From CAZEAN01 sp964510225 (GTDB lineage: Bacteria; Planctomycetota; Planctomycetia; Isosphaerales; Isosphaeraceae), in assembly GCA_964510225.1 (NCBI GenBank), contig CAZEAN010000011.1, positions 1-64,000 on the forward strand: a DNA stretch of 64,000 bases. Reading direction: 5' to 3'. This document shows positions 61,213-64,000 of the stretch, piece after piece. The notes beneath the pieces were generated by a model, which worked only from the letters and a program-made list of their open reading frames with translations, ran no database searches and was not told the origin of the DNA. The translations under genes were made by a program, and so were the position numbers. Every line of letters begins with the position of its first letter. The first letter of the stretch is position 1.

Positions 61213-62652
61213 ATGAGTCTGAATCAAGGCTTGTGGGTTAAGCCCGGCTCAAGCCAATACTCCTTTTCTTCGGGCTCCGCCGACACTCGCCGTTCGGGAT
61301 TTCGGATGAGAACTCAGCTAGAGCATGCACGCAATGGTTCGATGACGCCGGAGATGGAGTTTGTTGCTTCGGTCGAGGGTCTCGGGGCAGAGACTGTCAG
61401 GTCTGAAGTTGCTCGAGGTCGGATGGTGATCCCGGCGAATCGAGAGCATTTGAAGCAAGGTCTCCAGCCGATGGCGATCGGCATCAAGGCGAAGTGCAAG
61501 ATCAACGCGAACATCGGAAATTCAGCAGTCACGTCTGAGGTTGAGAACGAGAAAGAGAAACTCAATCGGGCTGTTCAGCTCGGCGCCGACACCGTCATGG
61601 ACCTCTCGACCGGCGGCAACATTGACGCGATCAGACGCGCGATCATCGCTTCGAGTCCCGTTCCCATTGGGACAGTTCCGATCTATCAAGCAATCCAAGA
61701 AGTCAAAAAGCCAGAAGAGATTACGGCTGACGGTCTACTTCGGATGGTCGAGCACCAAGCGCAACAAGGTGTCGACTACATGACAATCCATGCCGGGATC
61801 CGTCGCGATTTCATCGGTCTCACGAGTGATCGGATCACAGGGATTGTCTCTCGGGGTGGGTCACTCATGGCACAGTGGATGATCACGCATGGACGTGAGA
61901 ATCCATTCTATGAGTACTTTGACGATCTCTGTGCGATCATGCGCGAGTATGACGTTACTTTCAGCCTCGGTGACAGCCTTCGACCCGGCTCGCTCGCCGA
62001 TGCCTCGGATGAAGCTCAATTTGCCGAACTCAGGACCCTTGGGGAGCTTACGAAGCGAGCGAAAGCGCTTGGATGCCAGGTCATGGTCGAGGGACCAGGG
62101 CATGTCCCGATGGACCAAATTGCCGTCAACATGGAGAAGCAAGCGATCGAATGTGATGAAGCTCCCTTCTACGTCTTGGGACCACTCGTTACCGATGTCG
62201 CACCAGGCTATGACCACATCACCTCTGCGATCGGCGCGGCGATGGCCGCCTGGTACGGCGCAAGTATGCTTTGCTACGTCACTCCCAAGGAACATCTCGG
62301 ACTTCCCGAAGTGGAAGACGTTCGTCAGGGAGTTGTCGCTTACAAGATCGCTGCACATGCTGCCGATGTCGCTCGGCATCGGCCGGGCGCTCGCGATCGG
62401 GATGACGAACTAAGTCGTGCACGTTACTCGTTCGATTGGCGTCGACAGTTCGCCCTCTCGCTCGATCCGGAGACTGCTGAACGGATGCACGACGAAACGC
62501 TTCCGCAGGAAGCATTCAAGACCGCTGCATTCTGTTCAATGTGTGGCCCCAAATTCTGCTCAATGCGGATTAGCGAAGACCTCCGTAAGCACGCACAAGA
62601 AACACGCGAGTTGATCTCGGTAGAACCGCTCTCAAGCAGTTCGGGGGTCTAA
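61213..62652 (+). CDS. thiC: Phosphomethylpyrimidine synthase
   Basis: A 479-residue radical SAM enzyme. It has LEHARNGSMTPEMEFVASVE, NANIGNSAVTSEVENEKEKL, LGADTVMDLSTGGNIDAIRR, and the C-terminal cluster motif CSMCGPKFCSM (CxxCxxxxC), which binds the [4Fe-4S] cluster. The enzyme converts AIR to HMP phosphate in thiamine synthesis. The ATG at 61213 has GGGAG seven bases upstream; the frame continues to 61186 with no better site, and the conserved N-terminus starts at about residue 32. No other thi genes are adjacent. Confidence 0.97.
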   Translation: MSLNQGLWVKPGSSQYSFSSGSADTRRSGFRMRTQLEHARNGSMTPEMEFVASVEGLGAETVRSEVARGRMVIPANREHLKQGLQPMAIGIKAKCKINANIGNSAVTSEVENEKEKLNRAVQLGADTVMDLSTGGNIDAIRRAIIASSPVPIGTVPIYQAIQEVKKPEEITADGLLRMVEHQAQQGVDYMTIHAGIRRDFIGLTSDRITGIVSRGGSLMAQWMITHGRENPFYEYFDDLCAIMREYDVTFSLGDSLRPGSLADASDEAQFAELRTLGELTKRAKALGCQVMVEGPGHVPMDQIAVNMEKQAIECDEAPFYVLGPLVTDVAPGYDHITSAIGAAMAAWYGASMLCYVTPKEHLGLPEVEDVRQGVVAYKIAAHAADVARHRPGARDRDDELSRARYSFDWRRQFALSLDPETAERMHDETLPQEAFKTAAFCSMCGPKFCSMRISEDLRKHAQETRELISVEPLSSSSGV

Positions 62653-63388
62653 CTTCTGAGATGACTGGGGCGACCAATCAAGGAAGTGTTCCGAACAGGT
62701 GACCTAAGCTCAATTACTCTTACGTTCCATCCAATACCGCCGGACCTACACGATCGAGCTTTTGGATCGAACCAATTACGAGATCTGTTTTCAGATTCCC
62801 CAGTAAACTTCACCCGTATCGGTTGGCAAGTCAGCCAACTGGCGATCCCGCTGTATCGACGTGCCCTGAGCGGGGCCGCGGACGTCGCCCAAGCGATTCC
62901 GAATTGATGATCAATTCTTAAGATTGTTTGGTCGAGAATCGGAACCGAATCCAGATCCATCGACATATCCGGAACCTTCGATGATCCGAGCAGTCTTTGA
63001 TCGGGTCCATCAAGCAGTCGTTAGTGAGTTCACGAAAATTTCCGAAGAGAAACTATCCGAGCCTGGTGATCCATCCCATCGACGCTGTAGAACCAAGATC
63101 AAGTTCTCGAATGGTGTGCCCGGCATAAGATGTGTCATGTTGGTTAGATCACACTAATCCGTCGGCTCTTAGGGAATCCGCGGGTTTGTTAATTGACTCG
63201 GTCTGGGCCGGATCCGTGAGAGCTTAAAGAGTCTCAAGAGCTTGATTCGACGGACCACCCAGTAGGGTCTGCTTCCTTGCGACCCCCACCGAGTGGACCA
63301 TCCAATACTCTTGTGCGCAACCGCAATTCCGTTTGACTGCGCAGCACTTGATTAGATTAATGTCGATCTGAAGCTGCTTGCGACCACC
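62653..63388. other. 736-bp intergenic region, possibly with decayed coding sequence
   Basis: Between thiC and the right-edge amidotransferase-like gene. A plus-strand frame at 62686-62907 (start GTG, AAGGA near it) and another at 62924-63157 have compositions that look partly proteinlike (for example HDRAFGSNQLRDLFSDSPVN and EFTKISEEKLSEPGD). I recognise no family, and no signal or strong start supports them. They could be remnants of a gene. No RNA gene or terminator was found with confidence. Confidence 0.4.
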
Positions 63389-64000
63389 TCAGCCAACCTT
63401 GGCGAGGGTCGGCTTCTGGAGTTCGCGACATGAGGCCTCGATGAAGGCTTCCAAGAGCTGAGTATCGAGTGAAATATGGCCTTCATTCTCTGGGTGCCAC
63501 TGAACCCCGACACACCACCACTCGTCGATATCATGATACTCGAACGCCTCGATCAATCCATCGGGGGAATGCGAAGCGGGGCGGAACATAGTGGCCAGTG
63601 ATCGAATCCCCTGGTGGTGTTGGCTGTTCACTCTAATCTCATCATCGCCATAGACCTCTTCCATCAAGGTCCCTGGCTCCATCAACACGATGTGGCGATG
63701 AACACCACCATGAGGATCATAGTGGGGCATGCTCTTGGGGAAGTCCTCCGGGAGATGGATGTAGAGGTCCCCACCATGCTCCACGTTCATCTCTTGCATC
63801 CCAAGTCCGATTGCCAGGGTTGGAATCCGTCGCTTGCAGGCTTGTCGGCAGAGAAGGCGGTCAGATGCCTCTCGACGCTGCGCCATCTTGTTGACCGACT
63901 GGTGAAATGCGACGTTTTGCCCTCGTGGATCGAGATCGTCTCCACCGATCATGACAAGACCGTCAAGTCGGTCGAGAATTGGACTCAATTCTGCTTCTCG
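63389..64000 (-). CDS. Peptidase C26 / class I amidotransferase-like protein, partial (cut by right edge)
   Basis: The frame is open from the window edge to the stop at 63389, 203 residues; the N-terminus is outside. Recognised C26 (gamma-glutamyl-GABA hydrolase, PuuD-like) motifs: LDRLDGLVMIGGDDLDPRG, a substrate-loop, and the catalytic His-Glu pair in GVQWHPENEGH. NSQHHQGI is the oxyanion-side His segment. The nucleophile position, normally GICRGMQ, reads AIGLGMQEMN: Cys is replaced by Gly and Arg by Leu (codon at 63806-63808). This protein may therefore bind rather than cleave gamma-glutamyl compounds, or use another mechanism. Confidence 0.82.
   Translation of the reverse strand, partial: REAELSPILDRLDGLVMIGGDDLDPRGQNVAFHQSVNKMAQRREASDRLLCRQACKRRIPTLAIGLGMQEMNVEHGGDLYIHLPEDFPKSMPHYDPHGGVHRHIVLMEPGTLMEEVYGDDEIRVNSQHHQGIRSLATMFRPASHSPDGLIEAFEYHDIDEWWCVGVQWHPENEGHISLDTQLLEAFIEASCRELQKPTLAKVG

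Noticed and set aside
61861..62379. 172-codon frame antisense to thiC
   Set aside because: It lies fully within thiC on the opposite strand and shows no domain.
1..64000. tRNA, rRNA, CRISPR or phage elements
   Set aside because: No cloverleaf with a TTCGA arm, no ribosomal sequence, no regularly spaced direct repeats and no phage structural gene were recognised.

Overview
The window reads as chromosomal DNA of a planctomycete (Planctomycetota). The evidence is gene content: two DUF1501 proteins, one beside a DUF1549/DUF1553 protein and one beside a DUF1800 protein, plus a DUF1080 protein, DUF1571, a PmoA-like DUF6807 protein, a pseudopilin-like fusion, Hanks-type kinases and a GYF_2 protein. 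There are no ribosomal RNA genes, tRNAs, CRISPR arrays or intact mobile elements. Coding is dense on both strands. Several genes appear to use GTG or TTG starts behind clear Shine-Dalgarno sequences.

Layout. 1-7.4 kb: signalling and RNA-related genes (a GYF_2 protein cut by the left edge, two Ser/Thr kinases, an FKBP isomerase, an RRM protein, a NYN-LOTUS protein). 8-11.6 kb: a tricorn-type S41 peptidase, a membrane protein and a phosphomannose-isomerase-like protein followed by a perfect hairpin. 11.7-16.7 kb: a minus-strand envelope glycan module (MBOAT, SGNH-like partner, GT39). 16.9-20.7 kb: a xylose operon, xylA - UlaG-like hydrolase - xylB. 21-27 kb: a probable carbohydrate uptake and oxidation group (SDR, Na+/solute symporter with a coupled 44-residue membrane peptide, ceramidase-like protein, enolase-superfamily enzyme). 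26.9-30.7 kb: M32 carboxypeptidase and hflK-hflC, followed by an AT-rich gap. 31-37.3 kb: methyltransferase, nitrilase-family amidohydrolase, asparagine synthase, dtd, an NTF2-like protein and acyltransferase 3.

37.3-43.9 kb: DUF1080 protein, an ECF sigma factor followed by a membrane protein joining an anti-sigma-like N-terminus to a pseudopilin-like region, then a DUF1501 / DUF1549-DUF1553 pair. 44-49.6 kb: a plus-strand run of two zinc-ribbon membrane proteins, a PQQ-type propeller and purH. 49.6-50.6 kb: a decayed patch holding an IS1-like transposase remnant and a frameshifted PEP-CTERM gene. 51-55.5 kb: DUF1501, DUF1800 and a large secreted protein. 55.8-64 kb: FHA protein, csrA and fliW, PmoA-like, DUF1499 and DUF1571 proteins, thiC, and a class I amidotransferase-like protein cut by the right edge whose nucleophile position is Gly.

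The observations I would look at first are the sigma factor/pseudopilin-like anti-sigma fusion (38.2-39.8 kb), the 44-residue symporter partner (24.3 kb), the hidden reading frame between the nitrilase and asparagine synthase genes (32.9 kb), and the Cys-less C26 protein at the right edge. Functions are assigned from sequence motifs recognised by eye; no database search was run.
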